Notes: generated from the sequence alone by a model not told the origin. A DNA stretch of 64,000 nt from Zonotrichia leucophrys gambelii (GCF_028769735.1 NC_088170.1:49757585-49821584); one strand, 5' to 3'. Numbered from the stretch's first letter, positions 1 through 10,475 are shown. Program-made: numbers and translations.

Positions 1-1009
1 AATTGATAAGACAGGTGAGCTCACCTGCCAGGCTGCTCCAGCTCACGTGATTTTGCTCACTAAGGAAACTACATGTAGTAAAAGAGCTAATAACTTTAAT
101 AATAGATTAGAGGACAACTTTCAAGACTGTTTAGAGGCAAAGTGCAGCAGCATTGGGCTGCTAGTTTTTCTCACCCATGTCATGATCTCACTGCAAGACT
201 ATTAGGTTTCTGACACTCATGCAAATTACTTTTTTTTTGAGAATTTATGTACAATCTTGGTTTTAGAACAACTTGAGGCTTTTCAGATAGATCCTCCTAA
301 ACTGCACAACAATTACAATAATTCCAATAGCGTTGACAGCAAAACAATTGTCACAGGCCTAATACAGCTGGCCACTGGCAGGTGAAACATGGAGGTTTAC
401 AATAATTATGCCTCAAGTCCTACACAGTCTCAGCAAATTTTAGTGAAAAACCCAGAACCAAACACACATATGACTTATATAATGACTCATGGACATACTG
501 ATTAGCAATGTAACTCGAAAGACCTGCAGCCATTACACTCAAATGTCAATTCTCTGACTTCACTGGAACGACAAGTTTAAAAACCAGAACCTAAGTTCTA
601 TTTGAATAACAAATACTCTTTGATCAATTTAAATATTTAAGAGCAAGTTGTCTGTGTCCGCTGTGGAATCATTTTATGGACACCTAATCTTCAGGCTGCA
701 ATATAATTTGCAAGCAGACAGGTATTTTGGCACAGCATCAATAAATCTTATGATTTTATTGAAAAAATTAAAAATCTGTTTCCTGCATGTTAGTATTTCC
801 TCCCAAACCCTGAAAAACAAACATTCAGGAATTCACTTTTTAAATATTAATTTTCCAAAGTTCCGCTAAAATTTTAGGCTGTGTACATCATCCCTCCCTT
901 CTACAAGCACTAATAGTTCTCAGTTGTAGTCAGTGGCCCAGTGTCCAAGGGACTAGAGCAGTGTGCCTCTGAGGTTGCTCTTGGGGTGGTGATTAGACAC
1001 TGACACAGG
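1..1009. other. single-copy non-coding stretch
   Basis: No gene, RNA or recognisable transposon is seen here. The start carries a palindromic double E-box and a CACGTG box (listed separately). The rest is AT-rich with scattered homeodomain- and octamer-like words, for example ATGCAAAT at 219-226. The open frame at 648-869 has no recognisable protein features and is AT-driven. Confidence 0.6.
12..27. promoter_or_regulatory. palindromic paired E-box
   Basis: CAGGTGAGCTCACCTG is a perfect 16-base palindrome made of two CAGGTG/CACCTG E-boxes around GAGCTC. A third E-box, CACGTG, follows at 44-49. CAGGTG is the class bound by bHLH proteins and by SNAI/ZEB zinc fingers. Binding here is inferred from the motif only. 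Confidence 0.35.
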
Positions 1010-1172
1010 TTTGTCAGAGAGCTGGCAGGTAATCCATCTCCGGAAATGCTCAAGGCCAAGTTTGGATGGGGCTTTAAGCAACCTGGTCTAGGGGAAGGTG
1101 CCCAGCCCAGGGAGGCTGGAAATATTTTGTCTTTAAGGCGCCTTTTAACCCAAACCATGTTAGGTAGAGCAC
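1010..1172 (+). mobile_element. CR1 LINE 3' fragment
   Basis: This is a 5'-truncated piece of the avian CR1 LINE in forward orientation. The signature CR1 3' wording is readable: CTCAAGGCCAAGTTTGGATG, then GGGGCTTTAAGCAACCTGGT, and finally AACCCAAACCATGTTAGG, which replaces the usual CCATTCTATGATT end. Several substitutions and a changed 3' terminus mark it as an old copy. It carries no coding capacity. The reverse-strand open frame across it (910-1239) is a shadow. Confidence 0.85.
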
Positions 1173-2116
1173 ACATAACCTGAAGCACTCGGACTGCGCT
1201 TAGAGGGGATGGGCAGGACCTCGTGGTTCCATGAAACAACGATTATTATCTATTTACTCCGCACTCTCACTGGGTGAAGTGGTCAGGGCTTTTGCAAAGC
1301 GATGGAAGCGCCGGCCCGAAACCAACAGGTGCTCCCTCCATGCTGCAGGGATTAGATGCTATTACATGACAATAGCAAGCCATTAGCTTGCGAAGAGCCT
1401 ACCTGCAGGCTTAAAGCAAGCCACAAAACTCGTTTTGCCACATAAACAACTATGCAAATCAACGGTTCAAAAAGATTTCTTCATACTTAAAAGAAACCCT
1501 AAGGGAAAATATGTGCTAATGAAGATATTCATACCTCGAGAAGTTTCGAAAGATTTTAAGAAGAGAAAACAACATGACAGTCATTAGGTAGCTATTTCTG
1601 GTGCGGGTCTGTGGTTTTGATACTTTTTCTAAATAACTCCCCAATTAGTATTAAATAAATATTTTGTAAAACAGAGGAGCCGTCAGCGGCGTTCATCAGC
1701 AAAGAGCTACCACGGGCTCCAAGTCTGTACGGCATAACAGGCCACATGGAATATTAAAATACCTGGTATATGCAAAAGACTTCACCCAAGTCTGGAGTTA
1801 ATACGTTGTGATTCAAACTCTTTTAAATGTGAGAAAATAGAAAAATAAACAAATCAGGTGAGTTACATAGCCCCTTAGTGGTTCAGCCAAACACGTGACT
1901 TAACATATGGTAGCATTTATCTAAGAGGAAAAAAAAATTTCTTTATGTTTTCCTACTTCAGCAATTCAGAGGCCAGTAACCAAAGGCACACACAGGCTGT
2001 TTCGACAGTATCTCTCTGCAAACACCACATCTAACTTCCTTAGGAATTCAGAGCTGCCCTCTGTAACGATGCGTTTTAACTAAGCAAGAGCTGAGCCCTA
2101 CAACTCATGGACCAGC
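1173..2116. other. single-copy DNA beside the CpG island
   Basis: No coding frame is seen. The stretch has several CpGs near 1250-1320 and 1680-1735, an octamer ATGCAAAT at 1452-1459, and on the minus strand a pyrimidine-rich acceptor near 1500 followed by a CAG|GTAGGC donor near 1403. These would frame a 96-base non-coding exon (see findings). The texture resembles conserved regulatory DNA, but conservation cannot be tested from one sequence. Confidence 0.4.
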
Positions 2117-3012
2117 AGCGTCTGCGGCCCCGTACGCCACAGAGGGAGCCAAGGGACCACCACCACCACCGCGTTTCCACCGAGCTGACTGTGATTCGGC
2201 GGTAAGGGGCTGCCACGCTGCCAGCGTTTCCCTTATTTCCCTGGACCGGGCCGTCCTGCCGACCCGACCGCCGCCGCCCGCTGCCGCCTCTTCCTCCCTC
2301 ACGGCCCCCGCCGGCAGCTCCGGGCGCTCTCCTCCCGCCCCACGGCCGTCCCCCCAGCTGGCCCTGAGCCCTTCGCTGGGCTGGGACGGCGGAGGACGGG
2401 ACGGAGCCCCCGGCCTGCGCCTCGCCCGGCTCTGACTCGCAGCCCCGGCCCACCTCACCCTGCCGGGGCGGGAGGGGATGGGGGAAGGGCCGGGCGGCCC
2501 GGGGAAGGGGCTCCGCTGGGGAGAGCCAGCAGCGGAGGCAGGGGCGGGCAGCCGGCAGCCGCCCCGCGCAGAGGAGAGCGATGCGCGCCCGGGCGGCAGG
2601 ACACGGGCAGGGGCCGCCCCCGCGCAGCCCCGCAGAGAACGCGAGCACCTACCGGGGCTGTGGGGCGCGGACGGGTCGCGCAGCGTCCCCTCGGCGGCCG
2701 CGCCGCGCAGGCTGCCCCGGCCCGAGCAGGAACCGAGCGGAGCCGCTGCTGCCGCTGCGCAGCCGGAGGAAGGCGCGGAGGGCGCACCCGCCCCCTGCCG
2801 GTGGCGGACCGGGCCCGCTCCGCCCCGCCCCGCCCCGCCCGCCCCGGGCCGCGGGGGCTGCGCGGGGAGCCCGGGAGCGCCCCGCACTCAGCGCCGCGGA
2901 GAGAGCGCTCTGCGCACCGCGCTCCGCGCACAGCGCCGCGCCCGCAGCCCCCCGCACACAGCGCGCCTGGCGGGCCCCACAGCCAGCCTGGGAGCGACAA
3001 GGACACCGAGAT
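2117..3012. promoter_or_regulatory. CpG island, probable gene or lncRNA promoter
   Basis: Between about 2117 and 3012 the sequence switches abruptly to very high GC with dense CpG, then returns abruptly to AT-rich DNA. It contains several GC boxes (near 2464, 2541 and 2818-2846), typical of housekeeping or developmental promoters bound by Sp/KLF factors. The minus strand has a strong splice donor, CCCCG|GTAGGT, with the intron starting at 2652. The plus strand has GGCG|GTAAGG with the intron starting at 2202. Transcription could therefore leave in either or both directions. Long open frames on all strands here (up to 260 codons) are rich in Ala, Arg, Gly and Pro and come from the lack of AT-rich stop codons; I do not call them as proteins. 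The downstream gene is not in the window and cannot be named. Confidence 0.8.
2818..2846. promoter_or_regulatory. tandem GC boxes
   Basis: Four CCGCCC units repeat every 5 to 6 bases inside the CpG island (CCGCCCCGCCCCGCCC is readable), a classical Sp1/KLF binding array. On the minus strand they lie upstream of the splice donor at 2652, so they suit a TSS for a leftward transcript. No TATA box is evident. Confidence 0.55.
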
Positions 3013-3052
3013 GTTTCTGCTTGTTTTCTTTAATATTTTACACACCTTTTAG

Positions 3053-3079
3053 TTTTTTTGTTTTTTTTTTTTTTTTTTT
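3053..3079. repeat. poly-T tract
   Basis: T7 and T19 runs separated by one G at the right edge of the CpG island. No retrogene sequence ending in this tail (minus-strand reading) could be recognised, so it is listed as low-complexity sequence only. Confidence 0.7.
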
Positions 3080-3291
3080 CCCCAAACACACCAGAAGTTC
3101 TCTTCTGCTACCGAACAGAAATGGCATTTTCTGTTTTAAAATAAAGTCCAACATTTTTTTTCAAAAACACTGTGCTCAGCAGGACTGAGGCAATCTGTGT
3201 TATTGCAGAAGAAGAAAAGATAATCCCTGTCTCTTCTTTATATTTTCTTTTTTTTTTTGGCCCTGATTTTCCTCTAACCTCGCCATCAGTT

Positions 3292-3331
3292 GGGGTAGGT
3301 AGGGAGTTAGGGGTGGTTGGAGTGGGTAGGG
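3292..3331 (+). other. potential G-quadruplex
   Basis: A G-rich plus-strand run holds GGGG, GGG, GGGG, GGG and GGG tracts separated by loops of about 5 to 10 bases, about 280 bases right of the CpG island. This satisfies relaxed G-quadruplex rules. Folding or function is not shown by the sequence. Confidence 0.4.
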
Positions 3332-5848
3332 ACTAAAGCAGGAAGAACAGCATTTTATTTTGTGGAAGATTTCCACTGGTCTAACTCAGCTGGACTTTTG
3401 CTGGGATGGTATGGAAAGTGCTGGGGAAGCAGAGCTCCAGCCCCTGTAAATTCCACTATTGTCAAACCAGCAAGAGAGCATTTTTACAAAATCAGCGTGG
3501 CACTTCTCTTGGCAGAGAACAAAGCCACAGCCAAAATGTAGGGCATATTGCACATCATCAGTGTCAGGTAGACAAAAGCAATGACTTATTTTAACGACTT
3601 CTGGACAATAGATATTTCTTTTATTGGTTTTAAAATAGCATGCTTTGAGGCTGGTCATTGGTATGAAATGGTTGTTTGAACATCAGTCAAGTAATTTCTT
3701 TAGTAAATTTTCTCAACAATGAAGTTTCAGGCATACTGTAATCTCTAAGCAAAGGAGTACTCAGTGGGAGCATTACACAAAAAAGGAGCTATTTATAGAT
3801 TTTAGTTCTAAAAGATGATATAGATATATAATACTTTGGCAGTTAGTGCTTAATGTATTATATTTAACCATGTTCCCCTGATGAATAATTAGGTGGCACT
3901 GTCTACATTAGCAGATTAGTAAAGTCAGTGTGCTAACAGAGGTTAACTCCTTTGATAAGCAAATGTTTGCAATTGAAACAAACATATAAAAAAGATTACA
4001 TAAGTAGCAATATCAAATTATTTAAAGAAGAAATAATATTATCTGCACAATAACCAATACCTCATAATACATCTGTATCAAAGTCAAAGAAATGAATTTG
4101 AGAACTTATTTGAGAAGATTGAGGCTTATTTGAGAAGTTTAAGGCTTGAGAATGGCTGCAGTTGAATCCCATCGATTATTTACTTGGCTGAAAAGGTGCC
4201 ACAAGAAGGTGTGGAGTCACTCTTCCCTGGAAACGTGGCAGCTGACAGAACCAAAGAATAAGGGATATGCCAGCCCTCCCAGTGTCTCAAGAAGGCACAC
4301 AGTTCCTCTTTTCCTTCTTTATTTCTAATTTGTCTTCTGATTATCCCTTTTTTCATATATTAAAATTGCTATTCCCATTAAGTAGAGGTCTTCCATAGGA
4401 AGTATAAATATCTATACCTACAGGAGTTCGCTTTTTATTATTGTCTGTGATGAACTGACCATTTTTCCTTCTGTAGATTAAGTTTATCATGAAACAGAAT
4501 GTGTTTCATAGCCACACATATTCTAAATGTTTCACCATGACCTAATATGTTCTAAATTTACAATTTTTAATTCAAAAACGTTTATATTTATTTAAAGATA
4601 AATCAGCGAAATAACTTGGTTTCATAATTACACTGTCTAGGAAAAACATATACTGTACCTATTTATTTTGCAAACATCAGAAACCAAAGTACCTTAAGAA
4701 TTTGGGTGCATTGGGCCTGAACAGAGATGATCTTGTTGACCTTATTTGCATATGTGACAAATTTCTTTGCTAGTGTCTCTAGCATATGACCTCAACTTTC
4801 CTGTCTCTCTCATAACTACATATTTTTACTAAGTGAAATCATGGCATTGTACTATGATTTTAGGCTTTATTGAAAATGAAAACATTTCCTTTATGTAGTT
4901 ACAGGAAAACTAGATGTACTGCAAGCCTCATTTAGCATCTTACAGATAACTGAGATAAATTAAAATAAAGTAAAATACAGAAGCAAATCCTTTCAGGTTC
5001 TTTACCTTTGTTCTGTTAATTATTGCCTCTGGCAAGAGATGTTCTTCTAATTAGTCATCAGTCTTGATTCTCAGTTCTGGTATCAAAGCAATTTCTGGTG
5101 ACTTTTAAAAGTACTGTTTCCCTGTAAGCCTAAACTTCATGTTCATATGCTATAAACTAACACTTCTGCCCTAGCAAATCTTTCCATGGCACTTTGAATG
5201 AGCCAGACTCAGATTATGGGCAGATTATGGGCTCTCCAAAATTTGGAATATCTGTGGCATAAAAGTTACTTTTCTCAGCACAGTAGCACAATCATAGGAA
5301 ACGCTTTGCATTTGATAGCACCAGTATTACAGTGCTGTAATAAGTAAGATGCAACCCTAAGCCCTCTTTTAAATATTATAGAGAGGAAAGAAAAAAAAAA
5401 AGAAGAGCAGTTCCTTAGAGAATGCTACAGGCAATTTGACTTGAAGAAATTGGAAGATATGATTTTCACCAAGTTGTGAGTCTTTTACATAATTAGAAAC
5501 TAAAATGTATAAGTACAACATTAAGCTCACTCCTTTGTTCTCTCCTACCACTTCCAAACAGGTGAGAACATGTATGAAAAGATCTTCCTTAACATGACAT
5601 TGTGTTGGCTTTCTGATTGGTGTTATCAAGTTTTGTATAAATGGTATGGGTGTGTGTCTGAAAGAGAATGTATTCTTTAGTGTTTGTTCAGTGATGTGGT
5701 AGAATTTAAAATATATACATTCAGCATATATTTTTGTGACTCCACCCTGTTGTTATCAAAAGTTAATTTTCAAGCAGCCAAAACAGCAAGTCTGATATGA
5801 GATGTCTGGGTAACAGTGAGTATGGAACTTAAATCAGTGCTCCACTTT
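3332..5848. other. single-copy AT-rich stretch
   Basis: No gene or transposon is recognised. Minor features are a 20-base tandem repeat at 4105-4146 and two perfect copies of CAGATTATGGG in tandem at 5210-5231. Short open frames such as 4146-4328 and 5369-5629 have no family features. Confidence 0.55.
4105..4146 (+). repeat. short tandem repeat of a 20-base unit
   Basis: CTTATTTGAGAAGATTGAGG is followed directly by a second copy with two mismatches (4125-4144) and the first bases of a third. It is probably local slippage or unequal duplication. Confidence 0.75.
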
Positions 5849-6199
5849 TGTCGCAGAATGAGGCCTTTGCCGGGGTCGAGCCATTTGTCGGTGAGGGGAG
5901 ACTCAGACACTCAATATGAGTGATAAGCAAATTCCGTTTTATTGAAGAGAGCATCAGACACTTATACAGCGAGTAATAAGCTTATGAATATTCTGTAAGC
6001 TAAGCAATCTATTGGTTAAACTATACTATCAACTCTTCCTCATTCCTTAGGGGTTACATCTCTCTTTTCTCATGCCTCTTTCACTGTTTGTTATTATACT
6101 ACAGCTAAGCCTCAAGGACATGCTATCAACACAGGTGCAGGACTTGGAATTAGCCATGGTTTTGTACTTTTCCATTTTCTAGCAGCTAAATTCCCAACA
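5849..6199 (-). mobile_element. solo LTR of an endogenous retrovirus
   Basis: Read on the minus strand, this 351-base block begins TGTTGGGAATTTAGC and ends CTGCGACA, the TG...CA ends expected of a retroviral LTR. A TATAAG box (complement of 5953-5968) lies upstream of an AATAAA polyadenylation signal (complement of 5938-5943), which is followed by a GT-rich R/U5 segment. No primer-binding site, polypurine tract or internal gene flanks it, so it is a solo LTR left by recombination. The flanking bases (CCACTTT and TCCTTTT) are only loosely alike, so the target duplication has decayed or cannot be called. The layout and ending resemble avian class II (ERVK-like) LTRs, but the class is not proven. 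Confidence 0.8.
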
Positions 6200-6469
6200 T
6201 CCTTTTAGTAGAGAAGCGTCTGAGGAACATTTCCGACTGAGGTTGTACTCATGGAGATCAGGAACAAGCATCACCAGCTGGAAATTGTAGCTGTCCTGAG
6301 AAAGACAGACTACAGATTTTATTGTTCATGAGCTGCATTGTAAAAGGTCATGAGCACCACTCTGAACATCTTGTGACAGCATGAGAATTCTTCGACACAA
6401 TAACCCTCCTCCAAATGTAACTCTTTGTCATAGAAAACATATGGTGTTTTCTTCCAAGTTTATTAATGT

Positions 6470-7345
6470 TTCATTTCAGCAAGATATTTTTCATGATCCA
6501 CAGGCCCTCAACCAGATCCTGTATCTCCCATGGCAGAGCTCCATGCATCACTGCTGCTCTCTCAAAAAAAGTCAGTTCCTCCCCTCCCTCTCAGCCCTCA
6601 CTAAACTGCCTGTATCCTGTCTCCATCAGCTGCACCACCCTCATGTGTGAACTATGCCATGACATCACAGTGATCCCAATGAGAGGTTGTAGTTCTGAAA
6701 CTGCATTCAGACCTCTTACCCCCCTTGAGGATTCTCTATGCTGTATGCATTCATGTACAAGCATGTCAGACAAGGCACCAGGTTGAGCTGATGTCCCAGG
6801 AAAATATATGAGAGCTTTTTCCATAATGCCATACCACTGGCACTCTCTTGTTGCTGTGTATTCTTTGCTTGAGCTGACCTCTTTCACTCTGTTCTGTTTA
6901 TTACACCACATCCCACACCCACTTCCCTACTTGACTGTAGGCCACCATCTCTCTCCCTGTTGTTTTGCCATTCCTAATTTACAGCTCTTACCACTCTTGT
7001 CAGTCACATGGCAGAGCTGCTTTAGCTCCCCTCTGTCAGAAACACCTAGTTTGTTCCTGGCTCTTGCTGACCTTAGAACCATGAAAACCAGATCCCTGTT
7101 ATTGATGCCAGCTGCATGATTCTGTTTGATGATCTGCAGTGTCTGTCCGCTCCTCCTCAAGACCTGTTCTTCCTTTCTCTGGCAGGATCAACCAGAAAAG
7201 CACCTGGCCCACCATGTCCTTGACCCTTGCTACCAGAGCCATAGAGCTATGCCTAATATGTTCACAGCTTCCCATGGTCGATATTATTGCTGCCCACGTG
7301 GAAGAGTAGCACAGGATAATAGTCTAAGGCTCCACAAATCTATCT
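6470..7345 (-). pseudogene. decayed CR1 LINE, ORF1 end through ORF2 endonuclease start
   Basis: On the minus strand, successive pieces follow the avian CR1 order. First comes a segment like the ORF1 esterase-type region (CACGTGGGCAGCAATAATAT, then CAAGGGTCAAGGACATGGTG, then TTGATCCTGCCAGAGAAAGG, complement of about 7300-7150). Next is the ORF1 end. Then comes the start of the ORF2 endonuclease region (complement of about 6770-6590, with CAGAACTACAACCTC, TTGGGATCACTG and GATACAGGC), and finally TGCATGGAGCTCTGCC near 6530. CR1 ORF2 encodes an endonuclease and reverse transcriptase used for target-primed insertion; this copy cannot, because frameshifts and stops break every frame. The open frames at 6591-6911 and 6927-7160 are surviving fragments. 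The left end at about 6470 is approximate, and similarity may continue right to about 7660. Confidence 0.7.
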
Positions 7346-10106
7346 TCAGTATCTGAGATACTGCAGAAGAAGAAAATGCCCTAGGAAGAAGAAAATGCCT
7401 TTTGCCAGCAGGTGAGGTCAGCCCATGGGCACCTTCTCACCCATAGCACGGAGAAATGCCCTGCCCCTGCTCTCACTGGCAGATTCCACCCAGTGTTGCT
7501 GCAGGTTCAGGCTTAGCTGGTGCAACTGGTTTCCTGGACCAAGCTCTGGGAGCCTGCTGCCAAGGCACACAGTATTTTGTAAGTGCAGATCTGCAGAGAG
7601 GAGTGGGAGCCTTCCTCCTGTTGCCAGAACCCACGAGATTTCAGCCTTCTTTCCCCCCACCTGTGTGAATGTGTGAGGAATGTGCTCTGTTTTTGCAACA
7701 CATCACAAATGATGAGAGAGGAATTGATGGACAGTCTCTCCACATCCACCCATACCTTAGTGCTTAATCAAGATAACCACTCCCTCTGTCTTCCAAAATA
7801 CAAACCATTGCCAGTAGTTACCATATCTGTGTTTTTCTAGTGGCAAGGAACGATTTCATCCTCTGAGAAACCTCTCAGGGTGATGGGGCAGAAAGACAGG
7901 GCAGCTCAGCAAATATCTGCATGTACTCAGTTAGGCCCTTAGGTGCTACTATAATAAAAACAAATCCTGTGTATCCAGAAATAGAAAGCAGCCTGTATAA
8001 TGAAGGATTCTGCCACCTCACACATTTTTCACCAGGATGGAATGACCAGAACCCATCCATCTAAGCTTCAAGTGATGAGTAAGATAAAAAGTGCAGAGGC
8101 ACTGGTGATCATTCCATTTCTACTGTCATGCTTGGCTAGACCACAGAAAAGAAATTGCATCCTTAGCTAGATTGATAGGAACAGCCCTGAAAAGGGGATT
8201 CTAGCTCTAACCACAGAGTTACAGAACTGGTACCAGAGGCATCTGAATGTCCTTGAAAGTGAAAAAGAGAACTTGGACAGCAAACACGCTTTGGGTGCAA
8301 GAAGACCAAAATGCAGAAGGCTTCAGGTCAAAGGGGTTTATCTAGAGACCAGACTAGGCTCAAGTTAGTACAGGCAGCTCAAAACTAATGAAAGGATTCC
8401 TGGAAACTGCAGCAATAAATAAAAACTCCATCACTGTGTATCTGACACTGAGTCAGATACACAGTGATGCAGCAGAGCTCACAAGATCACCCAGCAAAAG
8501 TGATCTCTTCAAGGGTCAGAAGACACAGTACTCTGAGACTAAATTACTGCAGTTTTGGAAGTTTGGATGCTGAGGTTAGAAAGCATTGCTTTGCAGTTGT
8601 GGACAAAAGAACCAGAAGCATGAGAATTTCTGGGCTGACTTAGAAGTTGCTGGCTCCTCATTTAACCCATATGCCCTCTGATACTGTTCACTTGCTATCT
8701 TCACACTGGGGCCATGCCTCTATATCTGTGTAGCAATGGTGAGCATTGCTGAGCATCTCAAAGTGGCACAATAACATTCACAGGGAAATGCAAGCAGACT
8801 CTGGCTTCTCCTGCAGCTAACCAACTCCTGTCTCAAAAGCTCTTCTGGCTGGAACATAGGTTCAGCCTTTCTGAGCAATAAAACAAATGCAGTGAAGCCT
8901 TTCTGTTCACCACAGTCATGGTGGTTTTCTGAGCTCAGCAGTTTAGGATGAAAAAATATTTCTCAATGGTTACTTCCTTCTACTACAGAGTTGATAAGGT
9001 CACTTAAACTCAGATGTCTTTGAAGGAGGCTTACCTCAATAGCCAAAGAGGTATGGTATGAGAACCTGCCTATTTTGATAATGGTATCAATAAGCAGAGT
9101 ACCCTGTCAGAACTGACACCTCATGCAACTACAGATAACTTACATTTTAGTTCAAATAATAACACTGAAATAATGTTTGTTTTGACTTGCAGCAATGTGC
9201 TGTACAAATATCAAAGGAAGGAAAGATGTTGTGAAATACAAGAAGATGCAGCTTGTAAGTCATTCCAAGGCAGGCACCCTTTGGTGCTGTTGTGTTTTGT
9301 GCTCTGCTTTTGCTGGGTCTATTCACCCAGTTTGTTAAACTTGTGTTCAAGTTTCAACTTGAATACTAGTTTGTAGATTGTCCAGAGAGAAAAATCTCCT
9401 GGATCCCCGTAGCCCTCCTTCCCTCTCTAAAAATGCAGAGGTGCACAACATCCAGAGGAAGGAGAACTTCTCCAAAGCATGAACTTCTTCCATCAGGTCT
9501 GCACAGCAGGCCATGGCCTGTCTTTTGACCCTGTGTCTCTGTAGGAAACCTCACTAGCTCTACACAATGTGACTTTCATGTGTCTTGCAGTGTATGTGCA
9601 CAAAACGTCTTGCACTTCTGAAATAAAATGCTAACAGTCCCTTCTAGCAACACCCCTAAAACAAAACAGACAGCAATTTTGGGTTTCAGCATTTGCATTT
9701 GCCAGAACGTCGTCTTTCTTTTTCTTCTGTATTTCTTTTTTCTTTGTTTGTTCATTGGTTTGTGGGATAGCGTTTTTTGTTTGGTTGGCTAGGGTTTTTT
9801 TCAGAGGGAGGGGTGTTCTGGGGTTTTTTTCTTATTTTGTTTTAATTTTCAGCAATAAGTCTTGTTAAAAGGAAAATCTATTAACTACTTAAAATAATCT
9901 AGGCATTACTTGAATTCTAAACTTTTATTTCTTGCAATCAGTCTTTTATCTTGCAAACAGCGTAAAGGGAGAGAAAAAGAAAACACTGGAGGAGTGAAAG
10001 TCTGTTCTGCTGTTGCACAGTTAGTTTCTAAGCAAGACACGCTGAAATAAAAGTCACTCAGCTTAGACTAGACAGAATTGTTACTGTAACAGATTTGCAT
10101 TACAAA
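7346..10106. other. mostly single-copy stretch
   Basis: No gene is recognised. The first 300 bases may be more of the neighbouring CR1 ORF1, but I could not confirm this. A perfect 18-base-arm hairpin lies at 8429-8469. T-rich, low-complexity sequence occupies about 9710-9850. The remaining open frames are short and unremarkable. Confidence 0.5.
8429..8469. repeat. perfect 18-base inverted repeat (hairpin)
   Basis: CATCACTGTGTATCTGAC is followed by a 5-base loop (ACTGA) and then its exact reverse complement. Pairing stops at once outside the arms. A stem this long with no mismatch is unusual in otherwise single-copy DNA. It is too short for a typical animal miRNA precursor of about 60 or more bases. 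It could be a recent templated-repair event or a foldback insertion. Confidence 0.9.
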
Positions 10107-10112
10107 GTATTC
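10107..10112 (+). repeat. left target-site duplication of the ERV
   Basis: GTATTC directly precedes the 5' LTR and recurs at 11767-11772 just after the 3' LTR. A 6-base duplication is typical of alpha-/beta-type (class II) retroviral integration and shows that the two LTRs belong to one insertion. Confidence 0.85.
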
Positions 10113-10407
10113 TATAGGGGCCAGAGTAAATATATGTATTGCAGTAGAAGATCTCTGTATTGTATAAGTGACCCTGCCCTGATTCTAGTTATTGTGAATG
10201 GGCTGCAGCTGTGATGTCCTTGATTGGGCAGCACCTGTAGCCCTTGGAGGTAGCTGGAATAAAAGGGGGGTGGGGGATTCAGGGGGAGCTGGAGAGGAGC
10301 CCTGGCTGAGAAGTAACAACAACACTGCTGTGATGAGCTGCTGTGACAAAACCACCCAGAAGGTGTGAGACTCTAGAAATATGATGATAACAATATGAAT
10401 AACAACA
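10113..10407 (+). mobile_element. 5' LTR of the ERV
   Basis: It begins TATAGGGGCCAGAG (the canonical TG start is changed to TA, as in the 3' copy) and ends ATAACAACA, followed by TTGGTGACCC. Compared with the 3' LTR it carries about 27 extra bases near 10210-10237, which look like a local duplication of GGGC.GCA-type sequence, and about 12 more near 10333. GGAATAAAAGGGG is a possible TATA-like element. If the duplicated LTR end is counted, the LTR reaches about 10461. Confidence 0.85.
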
Positions 10408-10475
10408 ATTGGTGACCCAAACACTCTAGAAATATGATATACAACAGTATGAATACAACCATTGGTGACCCCGAC
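10370..10475 (+). repeat. 53-base tandem duplication across the LTR/primer-site junction
   Basis: The unit starting ACTCTAGAAATATGAT and running through the LTR end into TGGTGACCC occurs twice (about 10370-10422 and 10423-10475). The first copy's primer site is broken after nine bases (TGGTGACCCAAAC). The second is intact. The 3' LTR has the sequence once, so the duplication affected the leader side only. Confidence 0.8.

Noticed and set aside
2076..3188. Long overlapping open frames on both strands (up to 260 codons)
   Set aside because: They all lie in the CpG island, overlap one another in several frames and are made of Ala, Gly, Pro and Arg. They arise because GC-rich DNA lacks stop codons. 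No domain is recognisable.
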